From the NCBI RefSeq assembly GCF_000803645.1, contig NZ_CP009122.1:1278501-1342500 (forward strand): a stretch of 64,000 nucleotides of DNA. The letters are read 5' to 3'. A program made the position numbers and the translations under genes. Shown piece after piece: positions 51,376-60,115 of this stretch. This DNA is from Sphingopyxis fribergensis. Its GTDB lineage: Bacteria > Pseudomonadota > Alphaproteobacteria > Sphingomonadales > Sphingomonadaceae. Numbering within the stretch: the stretch's first letter is position 1; each line of letters starts with the position of its first letter. Under the pieces are notes generated by a model. It was given only the letters and a program-made list of their open reading frames with translations. It had not been told where the DNA came from and did no database searches.

Positions 51376-51798
51376 TCAGGCGTCGCGGTTGATGCGGACG
51401 ATCGTGTCTTCGTCGACCATATTGTCGAACCAGGTGATGAGCACCGAACGCAACAGCACTTCGTTCGACGCTTCGGCGAACAAGGTGAGCGAGGCGTGGA
51501 GCTTCGCGGCATCGACCTCGCCGAACACTGCCCGCGCGCTCGTCTGCACGAGGCGAAAGAGCGTCTCGACGGACTCACGATAGCGGCCTCCGAGCGGCGC
51601 GAAATCCAGATAGGCGCGCGCCTCGTCGAGCGAGGACAGCGCATAGAAACTCTCGTCGCCGCCTTCGTCGCCCAGCCGCGGGAAGATGAAATCCATATAG
51701 GGCGTGCACATCGCACCGCGGCGCAGGATGTCGATCGCATCGTCATAGGCTTCGGCCTGCGCGGTTACGAAGCGTTCAAGATCATATTCGTCGGTCAT
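51376..51798 (-). CDS. DUF1810 family protein
   Basis: The 140-residue protein begins EYDLERFVTAQAEAYDDAIDILRRGAM, the standard DUF1810 opening, followed by CTPYMDFIFPRLGDEG and the SLDEARAYLDFAPLGGRYRE helix. It differs from typical members, which read HWMWFIFPQ, at the residues thought to form the central cleft. The family is related to ADP-ribose-associated folds but has no settled function. It is separated from the acetyltransferase gene by 12 bp and probably co-transcribed. Confidence 0.78.
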   Translation of the reverse strand: MTDEYDLERFVTAQAEAYDDAIDILRRGAMCTPYMDFIFPRLGDEGGDESFYALSSLDEARAYLDFAPLGGRYRESVETLFRLVQTSARAVFGEVDAAKLHASLTLFAEASNEVLLRSVLITWFDNMVDEDTIVRINRDA

Positions 51799-51810
51799 GG
51801 CGGGCCTCGA

Positions 51811-52095
51811 TCAACCGGCGACGACGTCGGCGAATTCGGGATGGCGACCAAAGAAATTGACCATGAACTGGCAGCGCAGGATCGCCTTGCGGCCGGTCTG
51901 CCGCATCAGTTGGAACGCGCCCTCGGCGAGCTGCGACGCGATACCCATGCCCCAGAATTCGGACGGGACTTCGGTGTGGATCAGCACCAGTCGGCCTTCC
52001 TCGTCGACGCGGTAAAAGGCGGCAGCGGTCGAACCGTCGGGCAGATCGAGTTCGAAACAGCGCTTTTCGACATTGTCGATGACTTCGGCGTCCAT
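51811..52095 (-). CDS. Small GNAT-like N-acetyltransferase (YjdJ type)
   Basis: The 94-residue protein is the short GNAT variant. The HTEVPSEFWGMGIASQLAEGAF segment is the acetyl-CoA pyrophosphate-binding motif A (Q/RxxGxG/A form), preceded by a strand with GRLVLIHTEV and followed by the short RCQFMVNFFGRHPEF end. The target is unknown; homologues acetylate small amines or protein residues. GGGAA precedes the ATG. It lies in the same orientation as the azoreductase, 94 bp downstream of it. Confidence 0.82.
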   Translation of the reverse strand: MDAEVIDNVEKRCFELDLPDGSTAAAFYRVDEEGRLVLIHTEVPSEFWGMGIASQLAEGAFQLMRQTGRKAILRCQFMVNFFGRHPEFADVVAG

Positions 52096-52174
52096 GGCGG
52101 TTCCCTTTCGCGTGGAATGACCGGGACAGCCTACGCGCGCCGCGGCGCGGCAACAGGCCCAAGGGCTGCGTATA

Positions 52175-52184
52175 TGATTGTACC
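52175..52184. promoter_or_regulatory. TGATTGTACC element
   Basis: An exact ten-base copy of the left half-site at 46696-46705 lies in the gap between the azoreductase stop and the acetyltransferase start. No clear mirrored partner is seen nearby, so regulation of the acetyltransferase gene by the same factor is tentative. Confidence 0.35.
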
Positions 52185-52189
52185 GATCT

Positions 52190-52852
52190 TTACCCGGCTT
52201 TCGACAGCGCCGGTTGCTGCTCGATATCGCCCCATGTCTCGGCGAGTGCAGCCAGATCCTCTTTCGCACGCCGCACCGCGGCCGCCCGCTCGACCTCATT
52301 GGCGAACTGCATCGGCTGGGCGTCGACGAAAATGGGGGCCGCGACGCCGATGAAGCCGAAGGCTGCGCGCAGCGCCGGGGTGAGCGCGTCCATCGCAGCA
52401 AAGGGCGAGCCGGGGCGCAGGTCGACGCCGCGCGTCGTCAGGAACAGGACCTTTTTGCCGCCGAGCGTGCCGACGAACCGGCCATCATCGGTCGCGATAT
52501 AGGTGAGGCCGCTGCGGACGATCGTGTCGACGAACGTCTTGAACGCGGCGGGCATCGTCCAATTGTGCATCGGCATCGCAAGGAGCAAGGCGTCGGCGGC
52601 GAGCAGGCGCGCGCACAGCGCGTCGGACACAGCCAACGCCTCGCGCATTTCGGCGGTGCGCTGATCGGCGGGCGTGTAGGTCGCGCTTGCGAACAGCCCG
52701 GTGATCGGGGGCAGGATCTCCTGCGCCAGATCGAGATAGTCGACCGACAAGGCAGGAAGCCCTGCGCGAAGTTGGTCGACGAAAAAGCGCGACAGCGCGC
52801 GCGAGCCCGAGTTCGCGCTTTTGGGGCTCGCGTCGACATGCAGCAGTTTCAT
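52190..52852 (-). CDS. azoR: FMN-dependent NADH-azoreductase
   Basis: The 220-residue flavodoxin-like protein begins MKLLHVDASPKSANSGSRAL, the FMN-phosphate loop of the AzoR family. It continues with the conserved MPMHNWTMPAAFKTFVDTI flavin-binding segment and a TTRGVD loop beside the isoalloxazine. AzoR enzymes reduce azo bonds and quinones with two electrons from NAD(P)H. The internal ATG at 52852 with GGGAGACGAG is preferred over a longer arginine-rich start. It follows the MocR gene by 13 bp and probably shares its transcript; quinone detoxification fits the neighbourhood. Confidence 0.92.
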   Translation of the reverse strand: MKLLHVDASPKSANSGSRALSRFFVDQLRAGLPALSVDYLDLAQEILPPITGLFASATYTPADQRTAEMREALAVSDALCARLLAADALLLAMPMHNWTMPAAFKTFVDTIVRSGLTYIATDDGRFVGTLGGKKVLFLTTRGVDLRPGSPFAAMDALTPALRAAFGFIGVAAPIFVDAQPMQFANEVERAAAVRRAKEDLAALAETWGDIEQQPALSKAG

Positions 52853-52865
52853 CTCGTCTCCCCCG

Positions 52866-54317
52866 TCACGCCGCCTGCGCCGCAACCGGCACCGCTGCGC
52901 CCTCGTCGATCAGCGTCGCGAGCGTGTCGCACGCCTTGTCGAGTGTCTGCGCGCGCAGGTTGGTGACGCAAAGCACCAGTCCCGGCTGCGCCTCGGCCGG
53001 ATTGGCGTACCAGACCGACAGCGGGCAGGGCGCGATACCATATTCGGGTGCGCGTTTTGCCAGTGCGACATCGTCATAGCCGCGCGGCAGATGCACGACG
53101 AGGGAAAGGCCCGCAAAGGCGTCGACGACGATGCCCGGATCGAGCCGCGCATGCAGCGCGTCGCGTCGTTCGCGATACAGACCCTTCATATGGCGCAGAT
53201 GACGCAGGAAGTGCCCATCGGCGAGGAAGTCGGTGAGCGCGAGCTGGGTCGTTACATTGGGTGCGGGGTTGAGGTAGCCCGCGACCTCGCCGAACCGCGC
53301 GGCGAGCGCGAGCGGCGCGACGACGAAGCCGAGCCCCAGCGAGGGGCTGATCGTCTTGCCAAAGGTGCCGATATGGATCACGCGGCCCGCCGGATCGGAG
53401 GCAGCCATCGCCGGCGCGGCGCGGCCGCCAAGCTGGAGTTCGCTCAGATAATCATCCTCGATGATCCACGCGTCTTCGCGCTCCGCCCAGGCGAGCAGCG
53501 CGGCGCGGCGTTCGGACGACAGCGTGACGCCGGTCGGCGCTTGCTGGCCCGGCGTGACGATCGCCAGTGCGGCATCGGGCGCGGCGCGCACCCCCATATC
53601 GACGCGCAGGCCCTTGGCATCGACGGGGATCGGGATGGGCTTCAGTCCGGCGATTTTCAGCCCCATGCGGGCGACGGGATAGCATGGGTCCTCGACCCAG
53701 GCCGTGCGCCCTTGCACGCCGAGCGCCATCAGGGCCAGGCAGAGCCCGTTCTTGTAACCCGAGGTCAGGATGATCTGGTCAGGGTGGCAGCAGATGCCGC
53801 GCGTGATCGCGAGCTGCGCCGCGATCTGCGCGCGCAGTTCGGGTTCGCCGCGCGGATCGGGCGGCCCGACCGGCGCCATGGCATTGGCGCGGACCGCGCG
53901 GGTACGCAGGCGTGCCCATAATTTCGCCGGGAATGCATCCTGCGCCGGCACGCCCATCTGGAATGGCAGTGGGCGAAGCGAAAAGCCGCGTTCGAGGCCC
54001 TGCAACGGCCGCGGAATGTCGATCTGTTTCGCCTCGACCGGCTTGGGCGCGGCTCTTTCGGCGACGCGCGTGCCCGCAGCGCCCGCCGAAAAGACGAGCA
54101 ACTCGTCGGCCAGCGCTTCATAGGCGGCTTTCACCGTTCCGCGCGCAACGCCGAGCTGCGACGCCATATCGAGCCACGAAGGCAGCCGTGTCCCGGGCCG
54201 AAGCCGCCCTTCGATGATCGCTGCGCGCAATGTCGCGGTAATCTGAGCGGTAATCGGTGTCGTGTGCGAGCGGTCGATCTGGAAAGGGACCAGCCCCGGG
54301 GGCCATGGTGCAGTCAT
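52866..54317 (-). CDS. MocR-type (GntR-PLP aminotransferase fusion) regulator
   Basis: The 483-residue protein has an N-terminal winged-helix GntR domain (about 15-85; LRAAIIEGRLRPGTRLPSWLDMASQLGVARGTVKAAYEAL) joined to a fold-type I aminotransferase-like domain. The PLP lysine lies in IGTFGKTISPSLGLGF, and IIEDDYLSEL supplies the Asp that contacts the pyridine nitrogen. MocR proteins use PLP or its adducts as signals. GGTAC half-sites upstream (54329, 54485) and before 46833 mark possible binding sites. The azoreductase follows directly. Confidence 0.93.
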   Translation of the reverse strand: MTAPWPPGLVPFQIDRSHTTPITAQITATLRAAIIEGRLRPGTRLPSWLDMASQLGVARGTVKAAYEALADELLVFSAGAAGTRVAERAAPKPVEAKQIDIPRPLQGLERGFSLRPLPFQMGVPAQDAFPAKLWARLRTRAVRANAMAPVGPPDPRGEPELRAQIAAQLAITRGICCHPDQIILTSGYKNGLCLALMALGVQGRTAWVEDPCYPVARMGLKIAGLKPIPIPVDAKGLRVDMGVRAAPDAALAIVTPGQQAPTGVTLSSERRAALLAWAEREDAWIIEDDYLSELQLGGRAAPAMAASDPAGRVIHIGTFGKTISPSLGLGFVVAPLALAARFGEVAGYLNPAPNVTTQLALTDFLADGHFLRHLRHMKGLYRERRDALHARLDPGIVVDAFAGLSLVVHLPRGYDDVALAKRAPEYGIAPCPLSVWYANPAEAQPGLVLCVTNLRAQTLDKACDTLATLIDEGAAVPVAAQAA

Positions 54318-54590
54318 CTCGTCACCTCATGGTACTGTTAAAACTCTTACGATGGACCAGAGGCTATGCCCCCCACGCCGGGTCTGTCGAGACGGGGGCG
54401 ACCTATGCGAAGGTTCAGGCTGGTCTGCCTCGCCGGGTAGGTTGGGCGAAATTTTCCTAGCATTTCGGCGGGTAGGCGATCGATTTGGTACAGGCACCTT
54501 TTCAGTTCTCGCGCCTGCCCCCGACCGCATGACGGCCTATCCTGCTCCTTTGTCCTGCCGCTGCGGGACCGCGTCAGGAGGGTATTGAAA
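54318..54590. promoter_or_regulatory. Divergent promoter region with GGTAC half-sites
   Basis: ATGGTACTG (54329-54337) lies close to the MocR start, and TTGGTACAG (54485-54493) lies in the leader of the ferritin-like fusion gene. A less GC-rich stretch (GGTACTGTTAAAACTCTTAC) may hold the MocR promoter. Both sites have the orientation of the right half-site at 46726. AGGAGGGT at 54577 serves the gene at 54591. Confidence 0.45.
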
Positions 54591-56537
54591 ATGGGTGGCA
54601 AAACCGCCGTAAGCCGCGAGAAAATCCTGCACGCGCTGTATGAAGCCGCGGAACTCGAACAAAATCTGATGTGCACCTATCTCTACGCTGCCTTCAGTCT
54701 GAGGGATGGCGAGGGCGAGGGGCTTTCGGCGTCGGAGGCCGAAGCTGTCGCACACTGGCGCAGCGCGATCCTCGACGTCGCGATCGACGAGATGAGCCAC
54801 CTTGTCGCGGTGTGGAACATTACGTCGGCGCTCGGCGCCGCCCCGCGCTTTGGCCGCGCCAACTTCCCGCTCGACCCCGGCTATCTGCCGGCGGGCATCA
54901 CAGTGAAGCTCGCGCCGTTCGGCGAAGCGGTGATCCAGCATTTCGTCTTTCTCGAACGCCCCGAAACCTCGGACGAACCCGATGGCGAGGGTTTCGCTAT
55001 CGCCAATCCGTCGAGCCGTACGCCGGTTGCGCCGCGGCTGACCCCCGCCGCCTATGATTATGCGACCATCGGCGCCTTCTACCAGACGATTGAGGCCGAT
55101 CTACGCGCGCTCGTCGAAGCGATCGGCGAAGAGGCGGTTTTCTGCGGCGACCCCGCGCTGCAGCTTTCGCAGGCAGAAGTGACGCTGGCCGGCGCGCGGC
55201 CGGTTACGAACCTCGAAAGCGCGCTCGCCGCGCTGTGTGAAATCGTCGTCGAGGGGGAAGGTGCCCCGTCGCACAACGACAATTCGCATTTCCAGCGCTT
55301 CGTGGGCGTGCGGACCGAAATGCGCGAGTTTGCCGCGGCGAACCCGGCCTTTGCCCCCGCGCATCCGGCCGCGGTCAACCCGGTGCTGCGCAAGCCGCCG
55401 CGGCCCGAAGGGCGCGTCTGGCTCGAGGATGCCGACGCGGTTGCGACCGTCGACCTCGCGAACGCGATCTACGCGCTCGCGCTGCGCTTGCTCGCGGGCG
55501 GTTATGCGATACCCCGCCCGAACCCCGACAAGGCGCTTTATATAGGCTCGGCCATCGGGTTGATGCACGCGCTGACCGCGGTGGCCGAGCGCGCGGCGCG
55601 CCTTCCCGCCGGGCCGTCGAACCCGGGATGCAACGCCGGCATATCCTTCACTGCGCTGCGCGAGGCGGCGTCGCTGCCGGCGGGCGCGAGCGCCCGGCAT
55701 GTCTATCTGGAACGCATGGAGGAACTCCGCGCGGTCGCCGAAGCGATGGACCCGGCCGATCCCCGCTGCGCCCGCGCGGCGCGCATCTTGCAGAAGCAGG
55801 CCGCGAGGCTGCGCGATGCACCTATCGGCGAGATGAGTGCCGCATTCGCTGCCGACAAAGCGCCGCCGCTCCCGGCACCCGCTGCCCCGCCCACAACGCT
55901 GGTCGAGGGGATCGACCGCGCCGAGGGCAAGGACATCGCGGTGATGTTCGACGGCAAACGCTGCATCCACGCGCGCTTCTGTGTGACGCAGGACCCAGCA
56001 ACCTTCCTTGCCAATGTCGATGGTCCGTGGATCATCCCTGACGCGACCGAGATCGAATATCTTTGCGGCACCATCCGCCAATGCCCGTCGGGCGCGCTGA
56101 CCTATGAACGTCGCGACGGCCACGCTGAACCGGTGCCCCCGGTCAATCTCATCACGCTGCGCGAAAACGGCCCCTATGCGGTGCGCGCCGATCTCGCGCT
56201 CGACGGCGAGAAAGCCGGCTTTCGCGCGACGCTCTGCCGCTGCGGTGCGTCGAAGAACAAGCCCTTCTGCGACAAGTCGCACAAATATATCGGCTTTGAG
56301 ACGACGGGAGAGCCGGAGAGCCGGAAGAGGCCGCCGCTCGCGGTGCGCGACGGTCTGCTCGCCATTGAACCCGAACTCGACGGACCGCTGCAGGTGCGCG
56401 GCAATCTCGAAATCCTCAGCGGAACGGGCCGCACCGTCGCCACCGTCGAAACCGCGCGCTTGTGCCGCTGCGGCGCGTCGAAAACCAAACCCTTTTGCGA
56501 TGAGAGCCACCGCAAGATCGGTTTTCGTAGCGCATGA
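54591..56537 (+). CDS. Ferritin-like / 4Fe-4S / double CDGSH multidomain protein
   Basis: The 648-residue protein has three parts. Residues 1-240 form a ferritin-like domain of the VioB/iminophenyl-pyruvate-synthase-associated type (LYEAAELEQNLMCTYLYAAF and IDEMSHLVAVWNI give the Glu and ExxH metal ligands). Around 440-515 is a divergent Fe-S domain with CIHARFC and CGTIRQCPSGAL. The C-terminal 120 residues hold two CDGSH (mitoNEET-like) motifs, CRCGASKNKPFCDKSH and CRCGASKTKPFCDESH, each able to bind a 2Fe-2S cluster. No signal peptide or membrane segment is seen. An iron/redox-sensing or oxidative role is likely; the reaction is unknown. Confidence 0.88.
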   Translation: MGGKTAVSREKILHALYEAAELEQNLMCTYLYAAFSLRDGEGEGLSASEAEAVAHWRSAILDVAIDEMSHLVAVWNITSALGAAPRFGRANFPLDPGYLPAGITVKLAPFGEAVIQHFVFLERPETSDEPDGEGFAIANPSSRTPVAPRLTPAAYDYATIGAFYQTIEADLRALVEAIGEEAVFCGDPALQLSQAEVTLAGARPVTNLESALAALCEIVVEGEGAPSHNDNSHFQRFVGVRTEMREFAAANPAFAPAHPAAVNPVLRKPPRPEGRVWLEDADAVATVDLANAIYALALRLLAGGYAIPRPNPDKALYIGSAIGLMHALTAVAERAARLPAGPSNPGCNAGISFTALREAASLPAGASARHVYLERMEELRAVAEAMDPADPRCARAARILQKQAARLRDAPIGEMSAAFAADKAPPLPAPAAPPTTLVEGIDRAEGKDIAVMFDGKRCIHARFCVTQDPATFLANVDGPWIIPDATEIEYLCGTIRQCPSGALTYERRDGHAEPVPPVNLITLRENGPYAVRADLALDGEKAGFRATLCRCGASKNKPFCDKSHKYIGFETTGEPESRKRPPLAVRDGLLAIEPELDGPLQVRGNLEILSGTGRTVATVETARLCRCGASKTKPFCDESHRKIGFRSA

Positions 56538-56542
56538 CCGGC

Positions 56543-56971
56543 TCAGCGCTTCACGATATGCGCAGCCAGCGTTTGGGCGACAAAGTCGGTGAAGAGGCGA
56601 ATGTGGAGCGGCGGAAACCGTCCGAACGCGTGTAGCGGCTGTGCGGGGGCGAGCGCCGGTGGATGATCGCGCATCACCTCGATCAGGGGGCCCGTGAAGA
56701 ATGGCGGGATGCTGATGCACAGCAGGCCGCTTGCGCGCCCGACATCTTCGAGCGCCTCATCGGCGTCGTCGAGCGCGCGGAGCAAGTGCGCGCCGCGCTC
56801 ACAATAGGCGGTGCCGTCGACGGTCAGCGACAGCGACCGCGTCGAGCTGTCGAACAGCATGGCGATCGCGCGACCGCCATCCTCTGCTGCGGGATGAATC
56901 TCGATTATCCCGCTGCGATGTACGAACTGCGGATGCGCAAGCAGGCCGATGGGAGGCAGGTCGCCGGCCAA
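56543..56971 (-). pseudogene. LysR-family regulator remnant
   Basis: The open frame of 142 codons contains pieces of a LysR protein: SSTRSLSLTVDGTAYCERG, which normally follows the DNA-binding helix-turn-helix, an ASGLLCISIPPFF segment where the effector domain starts, and the usual C-terminal end PLHAFGRFPPLHIRLFTDFVAQTL. The helix-turn-helix is missing and about 130 residues of the effector domain between HPPAL and APAQP are deleted. The first 40 codons are unrelated to LysR. It cannot be a working regulator. A deletion in the adjacent FixJ-type gene suggests general decay here. Confidence 0.7.
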
Positions 56972-57108
56972 ACAGTCACGCCGCGGCCTGGCAGGATCGA
57001 CGGTAGTGGTCTTTCCGACCCGCCTGGTGACATCGCGGGCTGGCTCGGTTTACAGGATGTACGCCCGGTTCCAACCATTGCGACGCCGCCGCTTACCGGG
57101 GAGGGGTA

Positions 57109-57479
57109 ATGACCACGACCGCCGATTATGAACCGCCGCTTGTCCTGATCGTCGATGACGACAAGGAGGTTCGCACGGCGATTGGCGAACTGATGCTGTC
57201 GGTGGGGATCGCGGCGAGTTGCTATGGCTCCACGCACGAACTGCTTGAATCGCCGTTGATCGAGCGGGCGGGCTGTCTCGTCCTCGAAGTGCGAATGCCG
57301 GGATCGAGCGGTCTCGACCTTCAGCATCATCTGACAAAGGCGGGAATCACGAAACCGAGATCATAGTAAAGCTGCACCGCAGCAATGTGATGAAGAAGAT
57401 GCAGGCGGCGACGGTCGGCGAATTGATCCGCGCCTGGGAAAAATTGCCCGCCCAATTGCGCGGAACCGACCGAGCCTAG
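57109..57479 (+). pseudogene. FixJ-type response regulator with internal deletion
   Basis: The first frame (57109-57366) gives an 85-residue receiver start: LVLIVDDDKEVRTAIGELML and EVRMPGSSGLDLQHHL, then AGITKP and a premature stop. In another frame, from about 57350, follows EIIVKLHRSNVMKKMQAATV and GELIRAWEKLP to the stop at 57479, the end of a LuxR/FixJ helix-turn-helix. The second half of the receiver and most of the DNA-binding domain (about 100 codons) are missing. The receiver also has Glu for the phospho-acceptor Asp (LEVRMPG). It would be non-functional. Confidence 0.78.
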
Positions 57480-57491
57480 CCTTTGGTATGG

Positions 57492-57517
57492 TTACAAAGC
57501 TTTACAAGTTGCGCAAC
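57492..57517. promoter_or_regulatory. Repeat-rich leader of the two-component genes
   Basis: TTACAA occurs twice, ten bases apart (57492 and 57502), followed by the perfect palindrome GTTGCGCAAC (57508-57517). The elements lie about 50-70 bp before the receiver gene and could be its control sites. Confidence 0.35.
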
Positions 57518-57564
57518 TATAGCGTTGTTGGCCGCTTTGGTCGTGAGAAAAAGGGCCAAATCGC

Positions 57565-57960
57565 TTGCCCAGGACGCTTCTTGTTGCAGTTGTGGACGAT
57601 GATGAAGCCATACGTGAGGCATTGTGCGATCTGATGATGGTCACGGGACTTGGCTGCAGCACCTTCGATAGCGCCCCGGCGTTCCTGAATGACCCCGGGC
57701 CGAATGATTTCGATTGCCTGATTACCGACGTGCGAATGCCCGGGATGAGCGGGATCGACCTGCTCGAACGGATGCGGACGGGGGGATCGGATATGCCCGT
57801 CATCATGCTGACCTCGGTTCTCGATTCCAATACCCGCGCCAGAGCCCTCGAGCTTGGTGCGCAAGCCTGGCTGACCAAGCCGGTCGCCGACGATGCCCTT
57901 CTCGATCAGCTGAAAACGGCGATCGGAGCCGAGGACTGGCCCGACGAGCCGGGACGGTGA
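57565..57960 (+). CDS. Single-domain response regulator (FixJ-type receiver)
   Basis: The 131-residue protein is one receiver domain: acidic pair in VAVVDDDEAIRE, phospho-acceptor Asp in CLITDVRMPGMSG, Thr in MLTSV and Lys in WLTKPVAD. No output domain follows. There is no ATG before the VDDD strand, so TTG at 57565, nine bases after AAGGG, is taken as start. Its stop overlaps the kinase start (GTGA), so receiver and kinase are coupled. It may act by protein contact or as a phosphate sink, while the neighbouring FixJ-type gene that could have been the output partner is broken. Confidence 0.88.
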   Translation: MPRTLLVAVVDDDEAIREALCDLMMVTGLGCSTFDSAPAFLNDPGPNDFDCLITDVRMPGMSGIDLLERMRTGGSDMPVIMLTSVLDSNTRARALELGAQAWLTKPVADDALLDQLKTAIGAEDWPDEPGR

Positions 57961-60035
57961 CGCCGGAACGGTCCGACCAGCCGGCTTCGCCGGGTCCGAA
58001 GGACGCGGTCCACGTCGTACCCCGCATGCCCGAGCCGGATATTGCGGAATTTGCGTCCGAAAGCGTGATTATATTCGATACCGAAGGTGCGGTCCATTAC
58101 TGGAATCCCGCGTCGGAAGCGCTGTATGGCTGGCCCGCGCTGACCATGATCGGTCGCGGCATCGGCCATTTGTCGACGCGTAGCGAAAACGAACGCGAGC
58201 ATTGGCGCATGCTGCTTCAGGAGGGGACATGGCAAGGCGTGGTCAGTCGGCGCACGCCGTCGGGCATCCATATCGCGGTGGATATCCGCCAATATGTTCG
58301 CTTCGCGCAGGACGGGACGCCGCGCGACGTCATCGAATATGGCCGCCAGTCGCTCAGCGACGGCGCCGTACCCGGCGCAGACTGGCATATTCCCGACCGT
58401 CTGATGGCCGCCAGCTGGGAAATCGACGTCTCGGCTTCCGACGCACTCATCGCCACGATCGCCCGGTTGCGCGATGAGGCCGCCGCCGAGGCGCAACTGA
58501 ACGCTCGCTATAAGGATCTGGTGAAGGCGGCACGCATCGTCAACGTCAACGAACGGACGATGCGCCTGGTTGGCGGCAACCGCGGACGCGATCTGATGAT
58601 CGGTCAACCGGTCTCCGGTTTCTGGCCGCTAGAAAGCCGGGCGACGCTGGGTGAACTGATTGTCGATGCGATGACGGGCAAAACCGAGGATGCGACTTAT
58701 CGGCGGCAAATGCCGTCGGACGGCATCCTGCGCGATCCGCTGGTGACGGTGTGGCGGGCCGAAACGCACGGCCGGATCTATGCTGCGGTTAACGGAACGG
58801 TCGATGACGACCGCTCCTATGTGTATCTGCGTGCCAGCGAGGCGCGATATCGCAAGCTCGTCCACCATATGCCGATCGCTCTGTGGCAGGTGGATGCCAG
58901 CCATATGGGGCGCATCTACAACGATATCCGCGCGTCGGGCGTCACCGATTTCGGCGCGTATCTCGACGAGCATCCCGACCTTGTCGAACTTGCCGCGACG
59001 ACGGTGCAGATTACCGACGTCAATCGTGCCGCAGTGCAATTGCTCGGCGGCGCCAGCGCGCTCGATCTGATGCGGCCTGTCGGATATCTGTTTACGGTCA
59101 ATCGCCGCTCGCTCCACAACGTCATGATCGGTCGTTTCAACGGTCAGGCAAACTATGAAGAGATCACCAAGGTCGAAACCTTGGATGGCCGTGTGCTCGA
59201 CGTCCGAATGTCAGTGACCTACCCCAAGGTGCTCGCCGAACTCGATGTCACGATCTTCAGTTTCGAGGATGTGACTGAGAGAATGAGCATGGAGGCCGAG
59301 ATTCGACAGCTCCAGGCCGATTTCACCCATGCCGCGCGCATATCGACGCTGGGCGAACTCACCACCTCGATCGCGCATGAGATCAACCAGCCGCTCGCCG
59401 CGATCGTGACCAATGCCGAAACGAGCCTGCGCTGGCTGTCGCGCGACGATCCCAATGTCGAAAAGGTCAAGGCGCTGACTGCGCGCATCGCGGCAAGCGG
59501 GCGGCGCGCCAGCGACATCGTCCAGCATATCCGCGGCATGGCGTCCAAGCGTCAACCCGAACGCGTCGCGACCGACCTTAACGAAATCGTCCAGGAATCG
59601 CTGATCTTCATACGCCACGAGATCGAATCGCAGTCGATCGGCATCCGCACCAACCTCGCGCGCGGCCTTCCCAGCACGATGGCCGACCGCATCCAGTTGC
59701 AGCAAGTGGTCGTGAACCTGCTCATCAACAGTGTTCAGGCGGTCGAGGCGCACAGCGCGGGGAAACGCGAGATCTGCATCGACACGCACCGGACGGAAAA
59801 CGGCGCGCTCGCCTTCACTCTTCGCGACACCGGGCCGGGGATTCCGCCGGACGATATCGACCGTATTTTCGAAGGCTTTTTCACGACGAAGGAGGCCGGC
59901 ATGGGGATCGGTCTCGCGATCTGTCAGTCGATCATCGCCGAGCATGGCGGATCGATCTCCGCATCGAACCATCCCGGCGGCGGCGCACAATTCCGGTTCG
60001 TCATACCTGTCGAAGCCCCTGACGGATCGGCCTAG
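57957..60035 (+). CDS. PAS-domain sensor histidine kinase
   Basis: The 692-residue soluble kinase starts from a GTG overlapping the receiver stop. An N-terminal PAS domain (about 25-150; ESVIIFDTEGAVHYWNPASEALYGW) is followed by a second PAS-like region (about 170-300) and a third (about 305-440; YRKLVHHMPIALWQVDASHM). Then come a HisKA domain with SIAHEINQPLAAI and an ATPase domain with LLINSVQAVEAH, DTGPGIP and GMGIGLAICQSI. No membrane helix is present, so it senses a cytosolic signal such as redox state or a small ligand. The H-box is of the FixL/DctB type. Confidence 0.92.
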   Translation: MTPERSDQPASPGPKDAVHVVPRMPEPDIAEFASESVIIFDTEGAVHYWNPASEALYGWPALTMIGRGIGHLSTRSENEREHWRMLLQEGTWQGVVSRRTPSGIHIAVDIRQYVRFAQDGTPRDVIEYGRQSLSDGAVPGADWHIPDRLMAASWEIDVSASDALIATIARLRDEAAAEAQLNARYKDLVKAARIVNVNERTMRLVGGNRGRDLMIGQPVSGFWPLESRATLGELIVDAMTGKTEDATYRRQMPSDGILRDPLVTVWRAETHGRIYAAVNGTVDDDRSYVYLRASEARYRKLVHHMPIALWQVDASHMGRIYNDIRASGVTDFGAYLDEHPDLVELAATTVQITDVNRAAVQLLGGASALDLMRPVGYLFTVNRRSLHNVMIGRFNGQANYEEITKVETLDGRVLDVRMSVTYPKVLAELDVTIFSFEDVTERMSMEAEIRQLQADFTHAARISTLGELTTSIAHEINQPLAAIVTNAETSLRWLSRDDPNVEKVKALTARIAASGRRASDIVQHIRGMASKRQPERVATDLNEIVQESLIFIRHEIESQSIGIRTNLARGLPSTMADRIQLQQVVVNLLINSVQAVEAHSAGKREICIDTHRTENGALAFTLRDTGPGIPPDDIDRIFEGFFTTKEAGMGIGLAICQSIIAEHGGSISASNHPGGGAQFRFVIPVEAPDGSA

Positions 60036-60115
60036 GGACCTCATACTTTCATCTGATAGGCGCCGCTCCAACGCCCGTGCATGGCTGATCCTGCCAACTG
60101 CAAAAGGATGATCAT

